The notes beneath the pieces are model-generated. The model was not told where the DNA came from. It was given only the letters and a program-made list of their open reading frames with translations, and made no database searches. Below are positions 1 to 9,255 of a stretch of DNA of 64,000 bases, in pieces. The translations under genes were made by a program, and so were the position numbers. This DNA is from Streptococcus caballi DSM 19004 (lineage in GTDB: Bacteria; Bacillota; Bacilli; Lactobacillales; Streptococcaceae), in assembly GCF_000379985.1 (NCBI RefSeq), contig NZ_KB904096.1:34127-98126 (forward strand). Direction: 5' to 3'. Each line of letters opens with the position of its first letter. The first letter of the stretch is position 1.

Positions 1-426
1 GAACGGGTGACTGGTCTTGATTTGGGAGCTGACGACTACATGACCAAGCCCTTTGAGGCAGAAGAATTGCTGGCACGCATTCGTGTGCGGACGCGACAAT
101 CCTCAGCTGGCAAGGTCAATCATCTCAAGCTGGGTAAGGTTGTTTTAGACGTGGATCAGCGTAAGCTCAGCACGACTGGTCATGAGGTTAACTTGTCCAA
201 CAAGGAGTTTCTCCTTATGGAGACCTTTCTGCGTAATCCTCACCAGATTATTCCTAAGAACCAACTGATCCTCAAGGTCTGGGGTCCTATGGATGACTCG
301 GATTACAACCAGTTGGAGGTTTTCATTTCCTTTTTGCGCAAAAAGCTGCGCTTTCTCAAGGCAGATATTGCTATCAAGACGACCAAGGGAATCGGCTATT
401 CTTTAGAAGAGGTTGACCCGTCATGA
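1..426 (+). CDS. dltR: DltR-like response regulator, C-terminal part (cut by window edge)
   Basis: OmpR/PhoB-family response regulator whose 5' end lies outside the window. The visible part starts near the end of the receiver domain (GADDYMTKPF, containing the conserved Lys-Pro of the switch region) and continues into a winged-helix DNA-binding domain ending in TTKGIGYSLE, the usual C-terminal hairpin. The stop overlaps the start of the sensor kinase (ATGA), so the two are translationally coupled. The position directly upstream of dltXABCD is that of the streptococcal DltRS system, which adjusts D-alanylation in response to cationic peptides. The family assignment is seen in sequence; the name rests on context. 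Confidence 0.88.
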   Translation, partial: ERVTGLDLGADDYMTKPFEAEELLARIRVRTRQSSAGKVNHLKLGKVVLDVDQRKLSTTGHEVNLSNKEFLLMETFLRNPHQIIPKNQLILKVWGPMDDSDYNQLEVFISFLRKKLRFLKADIAIKTTKGIGYSLEEVDPS

Positions 427-1583
427 TTGAAAGCTTACGCAAAAAATTTGTCATTGTGACCATGTCGCTGCTAGTCGTTGTTGTAGGTATTCTTTTCATG
501 GTTAGTAACCGCTATGACCGCTACTGGGATGAATACGATACCTATCGGATTGTCAAAATCATCTCAAATAACGGCTACTTGAAGGATTATGCCGATGAGG
601 CTGTCGCTCTGACCACCATTGATTCAGAGCAGAAGGTTACGATTGTAGCTAATGCTACTGAATTGACTAATCAGGAAGTCAAAGAGGTCAGCCTGCAGCT
701 CTTGAAGCATGGCAAGAAGCGCTGGAAATTCAAAGATTATGTTTATAAGCTCAAGGAAAGAAAAGATGGAACATGGCAGCTGACTTTTATTGATTTGGCT
801 AGCTACTCTAACAGTTTGGAACAGACTGTTATGATCATTGTTTTTATGGTCTTTGGCTTTGCCTTGTTGACGGGTGTCAGTATCTACTTGTCACGCTTCG
901 TGGTCAAGCCTGCCCAGGATGCCATTGAGCGGGAGAAACAGTTCGTTTCCGATGCTAGTCATGAACTCAAAACGCCCATATCAGCTATCCGGGCCAATGC
1001 TCAGGTCTTGCAAAATCAGATTGAGCATAATCGTTATCTGGATCATATTCTCTCTGAAACCAAGCGCATGGAGCAGCTAGTACAGGACCTGCTAGGACTG
1101 GCTAGGTTGGACAACAATCAAGCTAAAAAGAATTTTGATAAGGTCAACCTGTCTGAACTGAGTCAGGAAATGCTCCTGACCTATGAAAGTCTAGCCTACG
1201 AAGAAGGCAAGTTAATTGAAGAACAAATCCAAGATGGTGTCTATGTGGTAGGTCAGGAGAAGCAGCTCAAGCAGCTCTTGACTATCCTGCTAGATAATGC
1301 CATCAGGCATTCGCTGGATGAGTCTACTATTACATTAAGCCTCAGTCAGGTTAAGAAGAGGGTCATCTTGACGCTCTCAAATCCAAGTAAAATCTATCCA
1401 GAGGATGTTATGCACAATCTCTTTGAACGCTTCTATCAAGCAGAGGATTCCCATCATACGACATCTAGTTTCGGTTTGGGCTTGGCTATTGCCAAGGCTA
1501 TCGTGGTCAAACACAAGGGACAAATTTTCGCTCGGCAAGATGGGAACATTATGACTTTGCAAGTGATATTACCAGGTAAGTAG
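423..1583 (+). CDS. dltS: DltS-like sensor histidine kinase
   Basis: Membrane histidine kinase of 386 aa. Transmembrane segments lie near residues 9-27 and 135-156 and bracket an extracellular sensor of about 105 residues. The H box SHELKTPISAIR has the phospho-accepting His near residue 180. An N box (LLDNAIRHS) and the G box FGLGLAIAK form the HATPase domain. It overlaps the regulator gene by four bases and sits directly before dltX, the arrangement of the streptococcal dlt operon. The likely role is sensing envelope stress and phosphorylating DltR to control D-Ala esterification of lipoteichoic acid. Confidence 0.88.
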   Translation: MIESLRKKFVIVTMSLLVVVVGILFMVSNRYDRYWDEYDTYRIVKIISNNGYLKDYADEAVALTTIDSEQKVTIVANATELTNQEVKEVSLQLLKHGKKRWKFKDYVYKLKERKDGTWQLTFIDLASYSNSLEQTVMIIVFMVFGFALLTGVSIYLSRFVVKPAQDAIEREKQFVSDASHELKTPISAIRANAQVLQNQIEHNRYLDHILSETKRMEQLVQDLLGLARLDNNQAKKNFDKVNLSELSQEMLLTYESLAYEEGKLIEEQIQDGVYVVGQEKQLKQLLTILLDNAIRHSLDESTITLSLSQVKKRVILTLSNPSKIYPEDVMHNLFERFYQAEDSHHTTSSFGLGLAIAKAIVVKHKGQIFARQDGNIMTLQVILPGK

Positions 1584-1592
1584 GAAATAGCA

Positions 1593-1706
1593 ATGAAAAA
1601 CTTTTTATTACGAACACTGTTTTACTTTCTCATCTTCCTAGTGCTGATTTACTTTTTCAGCTATCTAGGTCGTGGACAAGGCAGTTTTATTTACAATGAA
1701 TTCTAG
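1593..1706 (+). CDS. dltX: DltX, small membrane protein of the D-alanylation machinery
   Basis: A 37-residue peptide starting [13 protein letters not shown] and ending [12 protein letters not shown]. It has one hydrophobic helix (about residues 9-24) and the conserved C-terminal motif (FIYNEF) of DltX proteins. It begins 10 nt after the dltS stop and ends 13 nt before dltA. In Gram-positive bacteria DltX is needed for full D-alanylation; its C-terminal tail is thought to take part in acyl transfer with DltB and DltD. The gene is easily missed because of its length, but codon phase, position and motif agree. Confidence 0.9.
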   Translation: MKNFLLRTLFYFLIFLVLIYFFSYLGRGQGSFIYNEF

Positions 1707-1719
1707 AAAGGGCACAGCT

Positions 1720-3258
1720 ATGTTGAACGATATGATTGAAACCATTGAGCGCTATGCTCAGACACAGGCGGATTTTCCCGTTTACGATATGTTGGGAAAT
1801 ATCCACACTTACAAGGATTTGAAAGAGGACTCTGATGCCTTGGCTGCTCATATTGACCGTTTAGGACTGCCTGCTAAGTCACCTGTTCTTGTCTTTGGTG
1901 GCCAGGAGTATGAAATGCTGGCAACTTTTGTGGCTCTGACCAAGTCAGGACATGCTTATATTCCGGTGGATCAGCATTCAGCCTTGGAGCGCATTGAGGC
2001 TATTATGGAAATAGCAGAGCCTAGTCTCATCATTTCTGTTGGGGCCTTTCCGGTGGATGCTAAGAGTACTCCTCTCATTGAGCTGGCGCAGCTGGAAACC
2101 ATTTTCGCTCAAAAGACAGTCTATGAACTGACGCATCCTGTCAAGGGAGATGACAATTACTACATCATCTTTACCTCTGGTACAACTGGCAAGCCTAAAG
2201 GGGTGCAAATCTCTCATGACAATCTGCTCAGCTTTACCAACTGGATTACTTCGACAGAATCTTTCTCAGTACCTGACCAACCGCAAATGCTGGCGCAGCC
2301 ACCCTATTCCTTTGATCTGTCGGTCATGTATTGGGCACCGACCTTAGCTAAAGGGGGCACCCTTTTCGCCCTGCCAAAAGAATTAACGACAGACTTCAAG
2401 CGCCTCTTTGATACCATCAATCAGATGCCAATCCAAGTCTGGGTTTCAACACCATCCTTTGTGGACATGGCCATGTTGTTACCTGACTTCAATGCTGAAA
2501 ACTTGCCTGAGCTGACTCGTTTTTATTTCTGTGGTGAGGAGCTGACGGTCAAGACAGCGCAAAAACTCTACGATCGTTTCCCGCAAGCTCGTATCGTTAA
2601 TTCCTACGGTCCGACTGAGGCGACGGTTGCTTTGTCAGCGGTGGCGGTGACTGGTGAGATGTTGGCAACTTGCAAGCGTCTGCCAATCGGCTACACCAAG
2701 CCTGATTCACCGACCTTTATCATTGACGAAGAAGGCAGATGTCTCCCTCATGGTCAGCAGGGTGAAATCATTGTGACTGGACCGGCTGTTTCTAAGGGTT
2801 ATCTCAATAATCCTGAGCGCACCGAGGCCGCCTTTTTTGAATTTGAAGGGCTACCTGCCTATCATACCGGTGATGTGGGCAGTATGACTGAGGAAGGTTT
2901 GCTGCTCTATGGCGGCCGCCTTGATTTCCAGATTAAATTTAACGGCTACCGCATTGAGCTGGAGGAAGTATCGCAGAACCTTAACAAGTCACAATACGTC
3001 AAGTCAGCTGTGGCTGTGCCACGTTACAATAAGGATCATAAAGTTCAAAATCTTTTAGCCTATGTGGTACTAAAAGAGGGTGTCGCTCAGCAATTTGACC
3101 GAGACTTGGACATTACTAAGGCTATCAAGGAAGATTTGAAGGACATCATGATGGACTATATGATGCCATCCAAGTTCCTCTACCGTGAGAGCCTGCCGCT
3201 GACGCCAAATGGTAAGATTGACATCAAGGGGTTGATGAGTGAGGTAAATAACCGATGA
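1720..3258 (+). CDS. dltA: D-alanine--poly(phosphoribitol)/D-alanyl carrier protein ligase DltA
   Basis: Adenylating enzyme of 512 aa. It activates D-alanine with ATP and loads it onto the phosphopantetheine of DltC in the cytoplasm. The ANL-superfamily motifs are all present: [10 protein letters not shown] (P-loop), YGPTEATV, the hinge region [16 protein letters not shown], and the C-terminal catalytic Lys in LTPNGKID. I place the start at the ATG at 1720, preceded by AAAGGG at good spacing; an in-frame ATG further upstream lies inside dltX and would add residues unlike the family N-terminus. The stop overlaps the dltB start. Confidence 0.96.
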   Translation: MLNDMIETIERYAQTQADFPVYDMLGNIHTYKDLKEDSDALAAHIDRLGLPAKSPVLVFGGQEYEMLATFVALTKSGHAYIPVDQHSALERIEAIMEIAEPSLIISVGAFPVDAKSTPLIELAQLETIFAQKTVYELTHPVKGDDNYYIIFTSGTTGKPKGVQISHDNLLSFTNWITSTESFSVPDQPQMLAQPPYSFDLSVMYWAPTLAKGGTLFALPKELTTDFKRLFDTINQMPIQVWVSTPSFVDMAMLLPDFNAENLPELTRFYFCGEELTVKTAQKLYDRFPQARIVNSYGPTEATVALSAVAVTGEMLATCKRLPIGYTKPDSPTFIIDEEGRCLPHGQQGEIIVTGPAVSKGYLNNPERTEAAFFEFEGLPAYHTGDVGSMTEEGLLLYGGRLDFQIKFNGYRIELEEVSQNLNKSQYVKSAVAVPRYNKDHKVQNLLAYVVLKEGVAQQFDRDLDITKAIKEDLKDIMMDYMMPSKFLYRESLPLTPNGKIDIKGLMSEVNNR

Positions 3259-4520
3259 TTGATTTTCTCCATCAGCTGCCGCATCTAGAGGCTTATGGCA
3301 ATCCCCAGTATTTTATCTATTTGATTTTGGCTGTTCTGCCAATCTTTGTCGGTCTCTTTTTCAAGAAACGTTTCCCGCTTTATGAAGCGCTGGTTAGTCT
3401 GGCCTTCATCGTCCTTATGCTGACAGGTAAACACCTTAATCAGCTGGCTTCGCTTTTAGCTTATGTGGTCTGGCAGATTGTGTTGGTTTACAGCTATAAG
3501 TTTTACCGCAAGGCGCGTGATAATAAGTGGGTCTTTTATCTCTGGGTCTTTTTATCAGTCTTGCCTCTGGCATTTGTCAAAATCAGTCCGCTGATTGAGG
3601 TGGAAAATCGAGCCTCACTTTTTGGTTTCTTAGGTATTTCTTATCTGACCTTCCGTGCGGTGGGCATGATTATGGAAATGCGTGACGGTGTGTTGACAGA
3701 CTTTAGTCTCTGGGAGTTTCTGCGCTTCCTGCTTTTCATGCCGACCTTCTCCAGCGGACCAATTGACCGCTTCAAACGCTTCAATGAAGACTATGAAACC
3801 ATTCCTGAGCGTGCCGAGCTGCTGGACATGCTGGAACAATCTGTTCGCTACATCATGCTGGGCTTTCTTTATAAGTTTATTTTAGCTTATATCTTTGGGC
3901 AATTGCTCATGAATCCTATTAAAGAAATGGCTCTACAGATGGGGGGTGTCTTTAATCTTCCAACTTTGGGTGTCATGTATACCTACGGCTTAGATCTTTT
4001 CTTTGACTTTGCAGGTTATAGCATGTTTGCGCTAGCCATTTCCAACCTCATGGGGATCAAGAGCCCTACCAACTTTAATCAGCCTTTCAAATCACGTGAT
4101 TTGAAAGAATTCTGGAATCGCTGGCACATGAGCTTGTCCTTCTGGTTCCGTGACTTTGTCTTCATGCGTTTGGTTAAGGTTATGGTCAAAAACAAGGTCT
4201 TCAAAAACCGCAATGTGACATCAAGCGTCGCCTACATCATCAATATGCTCATCATGGGCTTCTGGCATGGGGTGACTTGGTACTATATTGCCTACGGACT
4301 TTTCCACGGTCTCGGTCTAGTTATCAATGACTGGTGGCTACGCAAGAAGAAAAAAATCAACAAGGAACGCAAGAACAAGGGACAAGCGCCACTTCCAGAC
4401 AATAAATGGACCAAGGCCGTGGGCATCTTCATCACCTTCAATGTGGTCATGCTGTCCTTCTTACTCTTCTCAGGGTTCTTGGACCAACTCTGGTTTCCAA
4501 AACCACCGATGAAATATTAA
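3255..4520 (+). CDS. dltB: DltB, membrane O-acyltransferase for D-alanine transfer
   Basis: Polytopic MBOAT-family protein of 421 aa with about ten or more hydrophobic segments. The conserved MBOAT His is in [15 protein letters not shown], preceded by the motif [17 protein letters not shown]. It takes D-alanine from the DltC carrier on the cytoplasmic side and moves it across the membrane for DltD/DltX-assisted transfer to lipoteichoic acid. It overlaps dltA by 4 nt (ATGA). Unlike the tight spacing expected in the dlt operon, it is followed by a 140-bp gap before dltC. Confidence 0.96.
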   Translation: MIDFLHQLPHLEAYGNPQYFIYLILAVLPIFVGLFFKKRFPLYEALVSLAFIVLMLTGKHLNQLASLLAYVVWQIVLVYSYKFYRKARDNKWVFYLWVFLSVLPLAFVKISPLIEVENRASLFGFLGISYLTFRAVGMIMEMRDGVLTDFSLWEFLRFLLFMPTFSSGPIDRFKRFNEDYETIPERAELLDMLEQSVRYIMLGFLYKFILAYIFGQLLMNPIKEMALQMGGVFNLPTLGVMYTYGLDLFFDFAGYSMFALAISNLMGIKSPTNFNQPFKSRDLKEFWNRWHMSLSFWFRDFVFMRLVKVMVKNKVFKNRNVTSSVAYIINMLIMGFWHGVTWYYIAYGLFHGLGLVINDWWLRKKKKINKERKNKGQAPLPDNKWTKAVGIFITFNVVMLSFLLFSGFLDQLWFPKPPMKY

Positions 4521-4530
4521 TCATCGTTGT

Positions 4531-4574
4531 GCGGACTGCATCCAGTTAATTAAGTGCTGGTTGAAAGCATCCGC
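4531..4574 (+). other. Imperfect hairpin in the dltB-dltC gap
   Basis: The 140-bp gap between dltB and dltC contains an inverted repeat: the arm GCGGACTGCATCCAG pairs, with mismatches, with CTGG plus GCATCCGC around an AT-rich loop. No T-tract follows, so it is not a classical terminator. It may be an RNA processing or stabilising element that lets the acyl carrier mRNA be made or kept at a different level from dltAB. Function is inference. Confidence 0.45.
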
Positions 4575-4660
4575 GAACGGAAGTGATCCGAACCTGATAT
4601 TTTCGCCGTAATAGTATTCTTAGCAACTAAACTCTATAAAACAACAAGGGAGAACTAAAA

Positions 4661-4900
4661 ATGGATATTAAATCAGAAGTTATTGCAATTATTGACGACC
4701 TTTTCATGGAAGATGTGTCTGACATGATGGATGAGGATTTGTATGATGCAGGTGTGCTTGACAGTATGGGTACGGTTGAGTTGATTGTTGAGTTGGAGGG
4801 GCACTTTAACATCAACATTCCTGTTTCTGAGTTTGGACGTGACGACTGGAATACAGCTAACAAGATTGTTGCAGGAATAGAGGAGCTTCGTCATGCTTAA
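4661..4900 (+). CDS. dltC: D-alanyl carrier protein DltC
   Basis: Acyl-carrier-type protein of 79 aa. The phosphopantetheine attachment Ser is residue 35 in LDSMGTVEL. Acidic composition and the four-helix carrier pattern ([36 protein letters not shown]) fit the family. A strong RBS (AAGGGAG) precedes the ATG. The gene overlaps dltD by 8 nt. It carries activated D-alanine from DltA to DltB. Its separation from dltB by a hairpin-bearing gap is unusual. Confidence 0.96.
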   Translation: MDIKSEVIAIIDDLFMEDVSDMMDEDLYDAGVLDSMGTVELIVELEGHFNINIPVSEFGRDDWNTANKIVAGIEELRHA

Positions 4901-6158
4901 ACGCCTCTGGCATATTTTAGGACCTGTCTTTTGTGCTTTGCTATTGGCCCTAGGCCTTATCGCTCTTTATCCAACCAAGGTGAATCACTCTTTGAGGGCG
5001 GAAAGAGAAGATGCAGTAGCCCTGACTAAGACTAATTTCAAGAGCAAGTACAAGAAAGTGCGTGCCTTGACCGACCCTAATCATCACTTTGTGCCCTTCT
5101 TTGGCTCTAGTGAGTGGCTGCGTATAGACAAGATGCACCCTTCCGTCTTGGCGGAGGCTTACAAGCGTTCCTACATTCCCTATTTGCTGGGGCAAAGGGG
5201 GGCGGCATCTCTGACGCATTTCTTTGGTATTCAGCAGATTAGCAAGGAGCTTGATTATAAGCAGGCGGTCTATGTCATCTCGCCTCAGTGGTTTGTGGCT
5301 AAGGGAGCCAATGCTGGCGCTTTTCAAAATTACTTTAGCAATGGGCAGCTGATTGACTTCCTGCAAAACCAAACAGGCAGTCAGTATGACCGCTACGCTG
5401 CTAAACGTTTCTTGAAGATGTACCCAGATTCATCCCTCAAGGGCATGATGGAAAAGGTAGCCAAGGGACAGAAGCTCAGTGCTGCCGACCGAAAATCGCT
5501 AGACTTTAAGGATAAGATTTTCCAAAAAGAAGATGGTCTCTTTAGCCATTTTTCAGTGAGCAACAACCAAAAGAAAAAGGTACAGCCCCAGGCTGATTCT
5601 CTACCTAAAACCTTCTCTTATCAGAAACTAGGTGAGATTGCTAGTCAGGATGGTAAGACAGCGACAAGCAATAACCGATTTGGTATTGAAAATACCTTTT
5701 ACACGATTCGTGTGTCTCACCAGCTGGATAAACTTAAAGGTTCACAGAAGCGTTTTGACTACACCAAGTCACCTGAATACAATGACCTGCAACTGGTGCT
5801 CAATCAATTTGCCATGAGCCATACCAATGTGCTCTTTGTCATCCCGCCTGTTAACAGCAAGTGGGCGGCATTTACAGGACTTGACCAAAGCATGTACCAA
5901 AAATCAGTCGCTAAAATCAAGTATCAGCTGCAAAGTCAAGGCTTTACCAATATTGCCGATTTCTCCAAAGACGGTGGTAAAGCCTACTTCATGCAAGATA
6001 CCATCCACATGGGTTGGAACGGATGGTTGGCACTGGATAAGGCCATCAATCCCTTTCTCAGTAAACCAAGTGACGCTCCAACTTACACCATCAATGACCA
6101 ATTCCTCACCAAAGCTTGGGCAAAATACACTGGCAAACCAGAAGAGTTTGGGAAATAG
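4893..6158 (+). CDS. dltD: DltD, D-alanyl-lipoteichoic acid biosynthesis protein
   Basis: 421-aa protein with an N-terminal membrane anchor (about residues 8-25) and an extracytoplasmic SGNH-like hydrolase/transferase domain. The nucleophile Ser is in [11 protein letters not shown] and the Asp/His pair is in [10 protein letters not shown] near the C-terminus. It acts at the outer membrane face in transfer of D-alanine to lipoteichoic acid. Last gene of the operon; no clear terminator follows before the decayed sequence downstream. Confidence 0.94.
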   Translation: MLKRLWHILGPVFCALLLALGLIALYPTKVNHSLRAEREDAVALTKTNFKSKYKKVRALTDPNHHFVPFFGSSEWLRIDKMHPSVLAEAYKRSYIPYLLGQRGAASLTHFFGIQQISKELDYKQAVYVISPQWFVAKGANAGAFQNYFSNGQLIDFLQNQTGSQYDRYAAKRFLKMYPDSSLKGMMEKVAKGQKLSAADRKSLDFKDKIFQKEDGLFSHFSVSNNQKKKVQPQADSLPKTFSYQKLGEIASQDGKTATSNNRFGIENTFYTIRVSHQLDKLKGSQKRFDYTKSPEYNDLQLVLNQFAMSHTNVLFVIPPVNSKWAAFTGLDQSMYQKSVAKIKYQLQSQGFTNIADFSKDGGKAYFMQDTIHMGWNGWLALDKAINPFLSKPSDAPTYTINDQFLTKAWAKYTGKPEEFGK

Positions 6159-6167
6159 GTATTTTGG

Positions 6168-6700
6168 GGGAGAGCTTGGTTGACAAATCAGGCAAATTGA
6201 GGCTTAGTCAGTCTCAGTCTAGCGAGCTAGAAGAGAAGCAGCCTGCCTACCAACGACTGCAAGCTGAACTTACTAAATTGCGACAGATGACCAATATTAG
6301 CTATCACAACAAGACCACCAAGCTAACCCTTTTCTTGGCGCGTTTGTAGCAGCCTGTTTTGGTAGGGCTGTGCCAACCTTGGGCGTGTAGACCTTTGCCG
6401 AGCAGTTAGTTACTGCCCAAAAGGCCTTTGATCGCCTTGATTATCAGAGAGTTTTGGATAAAGAAGAGTTTACTAAGATTAATCTCAAGGAAGTTCGTCA
6501 AGATATCTGTGACAGCTACCTTGATTTTTGTGCCTATGTCTGCTTGCGCGCTGAACATAGGCCGGACTCCAACTATGGTCTGCTCTTTGATGTCCTAAAT
6601 AAGCAACGCCAAGCTTCCATTGACTACCTGCCGTAGAGAAGCTTGGAAAAAACGTAAGGCCAATCAAAAAGTAAAAGAGGAAGACTCACTCAAAAAGTAA
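6168..6700 (+). pseudogene. Decayed gene of unknown function after dltD
   Basis: Three pieces in shifting frames together look like one small protein of about 175 residues. A charged helical N-terminal part (SSELEEKQPAYQRLQAEL) is followed after a frame change by FVAACFGRAVPTLGV. An in-frame TAG at about 6388 then interrupts, reading resumes with TFAEQLVTAQKAFDRLDYQ and an acidic stretch to SIDYLP, and a further frame change restores a lysine-rich tail (REAWKKRKANQKVKEED) ending with TAA at 6700. At least three lesions are visible, so it is not expressed as one protein. I do not recognise the family. Confidence 0.6.
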
Positions 6701-6710
6701 TCAACTTAAG

Positions 6711-6743
6711 AAAGACCAATGGTTGCCATTGGTCTTTCTTTTT
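6711..6743. terminator. Bidirectional terminator between the dlt region and the GH94 genes
   Basis: A perfect 12-bp stem (AAAGACCAATGG / CCATTGGTCTTT) with a 3-nt loop is followed by CTTTTTT on the plus strand and preceded by A residues that give T's on the minus strand. It can end transcription from both convergent sides. Confidence 0.85.
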
Positions 6744-9154
6744 TATAAAACAAGTATGATGTCGTTTTCAACAGTCAAGAGGTCTTCTGGCAGGTAAGGG
6801 CTATCCAGTTCTTGTCCATTGAGGATTAGTTGCGAAAATCCTGATTCTTTGTGGTCAGGGTTTTGCACCGTAATGTGGAGTTTTTTGTCACGGAAAGTCT
6901 TGTCCATGGTAAAACTGTCCCAATCCGCTGGGATGGCAGGCTTGAGCTCAAGACCAGTGAGGTCAGGACGCAACCCCAGAATTCCTTCAACACAAGCTAC
7001 CATGACTGTTGAGGCTGTTCCTGTTAACCAGTGAACGTGAGAGCGGCCAAAGTGCGGACTAGCAGGGCCCTCAGTGAATTGCCCGTAACAGTAGGGCTCT
7101 AGTTGTCGGATGTCAGCACGATCATTTTGTGCAGCGGGAGCATTTTCCATAAAGTAAGTGAAGGCGCGATCTCCTTTCCCCCTGAGGGATTCGGCTAAAA
7201 TCAACCAACCTTGAGATTGGCTAAAGACACCAGCATTTTCCTTGGTACCTTGGTTGTAGATGAGAGCAAGGGCTCCCTCAAAGGCATGCTCATGGTAAGG
7301 AGGGTCCATGAGGACAGCACCATAGGCAGTGTTGAGACGGTTGTAGACGTTATCCATGGCAAGTGTAGCTTGTTCCGCACTCGCCAAACCACTGATCACA
7401 GCCCAACTTTGAGGGTTGAGCCAGAGATTAGCCTCGGGAGCTTGGCTTTCACCAATACGTTCACCAGCTTCGGTAAAGCCACGGACAAAGCGGTCGTCAT
7501 CCCAGCAGAGTTCTTGGATGCGCTCGCCCATTTCTTCTTGTTCGCGGTTGAGGAACTCAAGATAAGTATCATCTCCCTTAGCAGACGCGAAGGCCTTGAG
7601 AACCTTCAAGGCATAGTAAAATTGCAGAGCAACAAAGGAAGATTCTCCTTGAGCACCGAGACGCAGGCAATCATTCCAGTCAGCATAAAGGCCAGCAGGC
7701 ATACCGTGTGGACCAAGATGGTCTAGGGAGAATGTGATAGCAGCCTGCAAGTGCTGGTAAACAGTGGCTTCTCCTTGGTTAGCGTAGGGAATGACCTCAT
7801 CCAGAAAGGCAAGATTTCCCGTCTCAGCCACATATTTGTAAACCGTTGGGAAAAGCCAGAGAGCATCATCAGCGCGATAGGCTGGATGTCCAGTTTCTTT
7901 GACGTAAGAAGCATCATCTGGGGTGTCTTCGTGTCCAGGATTGTGGGTAAATTTGACCAGTGGTAGTCCGCCACCATTGTCTACTTGAGCAGACAGCATG
8001 AAGCGAATTTTTTCAGCTGCCATTTCCGGTTTGAGGTGAATGATGCCTTGGATGTCTTGGACGGTGTCGCGGTAGCCGTAACCGTTGCGCAAACCACAGT
8101 AGACAAGAGAGGCAGCGCGTGACCAAATGAAGGTCATGTAGCAGTTGTAGGCGTTCCAAGTGTTAATCATGGTGTTGAATTCAGGACTTGGTGTTTGCAC
8201 CTGCAGGCTTCCCAGACGGTCTTCCCATTCAGCGCGCAGCTCATTGACCTCATCTTCGACAGTGGCTTTTGGCTTGTCATAGCTTTGAAGAACGGCTTGT
8301 GCCTCCCGAGAGCATTTTTCACCGAGAATGAAGACAAGTGTCTTGGTCTCATTTGGTGCCAGAGTGACCTTGCTTGCGAGCGCTCCGCAGGCATTTTCGT
8401 TGTAAGACGTTACGTCACCCAAATTGCCAGCAGCGATACCAGCAGGCTTGTCATAGCTGTTGTAACGTCCGAGAAAGGCTTTCTTGTCCCCACAAAAAGA
8501 AGTGACAGGATGGCCAGCTAGGCCAAAGAAACGTTCAGTCACATTCTTTTCATCAACTTGTTCTTCATCATCCAGTGTGTCTAGATTGCCGTGAATCTGC
8601 TGCATGATGCGGTTTTTTTCAAAGATCGTACGCGTGATGAAGAGGGAATATTGCAAATTAACTTGATCTTGCTCGTAGTTGCCGTGGTTGGTAAATTCAG
8701 CGTAGCCAGTCAGAGTCAGGTTACGGACTTTATCAGAGGTATTAGTAACCTCTAAGGCCCAGACTTCATAGCTCTTGCCCTTTGGCACATAGTAAGTGGC
8801 TTCGGAATGAATACCAGCATAGTCAGCTATCATCTTAGTGTAGCCCATACCGTGATGGCATTCACTGTGGTAATCAGCTAAGTCTTTACTGACAGGCTGC
8901 CAAGAGGCTGACCAGAAGTCCTTACTGTCGTCATCTCTCAAGTAGATGTAGCGCCCGGGCTGGTCGAAATTGTTAAACACATAGCGTAGAATGCGTCCAT
9001 TGGCACCTGATTTGGCAAAGCTGTAGCCGCCAGCATTGTTAGAGATGATAGCTCCGTATTCAGGTGAGCCGAGATAGTTGACCCAAGGCATGGGAGTATC
9101 GGGTTTGTCAATCACGTATTCGCGATTGCTGTCGTCGAAATAACCGTATTTCAT
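6743..9154 (-). CDS. GH94 glycoside phosphorylase, cellobiose-phosphorylase-like
   Basis: 803-aa cytoplasmic GH94 phosphorylase with no signal peptide. The N-terminal beta-sandwich motifs (YFDDSNREYVI, PWVNYLG, NNAGGYSF, YLRDDDS, GMGYTKM) are those of cellobiose/chitobiose phosphorylases. The catalytic acid is expected at Asp492 in YADWNDCLRLG, and phosphate-binding residues in the C-terminal WLTGTAST region. It would cleave a beta-linked disaccharide with phosphate to give alpha-glucose 1-phosphate plus glucose, saving one ATP. The lichenase neighbours suggest cellobiose or related cello-oligosaccharides; chitobiose phosphorylase is the close alternative. RBS AAGGAG lies upstream of the ATG. 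It follows the other GH94 gene by 101 bp on the same strand. Confidence 0.85.
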   Translation of the reverse strand: MKYGYFDDSNREYVIDKPDTPMPWVNYLGSPEYGAIISNNAGGYSFAKSGANGRILRYVFNNFDQPGRYIYLRDDDSKDFWSASWQPVSKDLADYHSECHHGMGYTKMIADYAGIHSEATYYVPKGKSYEVWALEVTNTSDKVRNLTLTGYAEFTNHGNYEQDQVNLQYSLFITRTIFEKNRIMQQIHGNLDTLDDEEQVDEKNVTERFFGLAGHPVTSFCGDKKAFLGRYNSYDKPAGIAAGNLGDVTSYNENACGALASKVTLAPNETKTLVFILGEKCSREAQAVLQSYDKPKATVEDEVNELRAEWEDRLGSLQVQTPSPEFNTMINTWNAYNCYMTFIWSRAASLVYCGLRNGYGYRDTVQDIQGIIHLKPEMAAEKIRFMLSAQVDNGGGLPLVKFTHNPGHEDTPDDASYVKETGHPAYRADDALWLFPTVYKYVAETGNLAFLDEVIPYANQGEATVYQHLQAAITFSLDHLGPHGMPAGLYADWNDCLRLGAQGESSFVALQFYYALKVLKAFASAKGDDTYLEFLNREQEEMGERIQELCWDDDRFVRGFTEAGERIGESQAPEANLWLNPQSWAVISGLASAEQATLAMDNVYNRLNTAYGAVLMDPPYHEHAFEGALALIYNQGTKENAGVFSQSQGWLILAESLRGKGDRAFTYFMENAPAAQNDRADIRQLEPYCYGQFTEGPASPHFGRSHVHWLTGTASTVMVACVEGILGLRPDLTGLELKPAIPADWDSFTMDKTFRDKKLHITVQNPDHKESGFSQLILNGQELDSPYLPEDLLTVENDIILVL

Positions 9155-9255
9155 GGAATTCTCCTTAAATTTTTCAATTTTTTGTAATAGTCTTCTCAGC
9201 TAGTAAGGTCATAGAGAAAACTATTGTGGGTTGTGGTTGCACTATATTTTACAAT

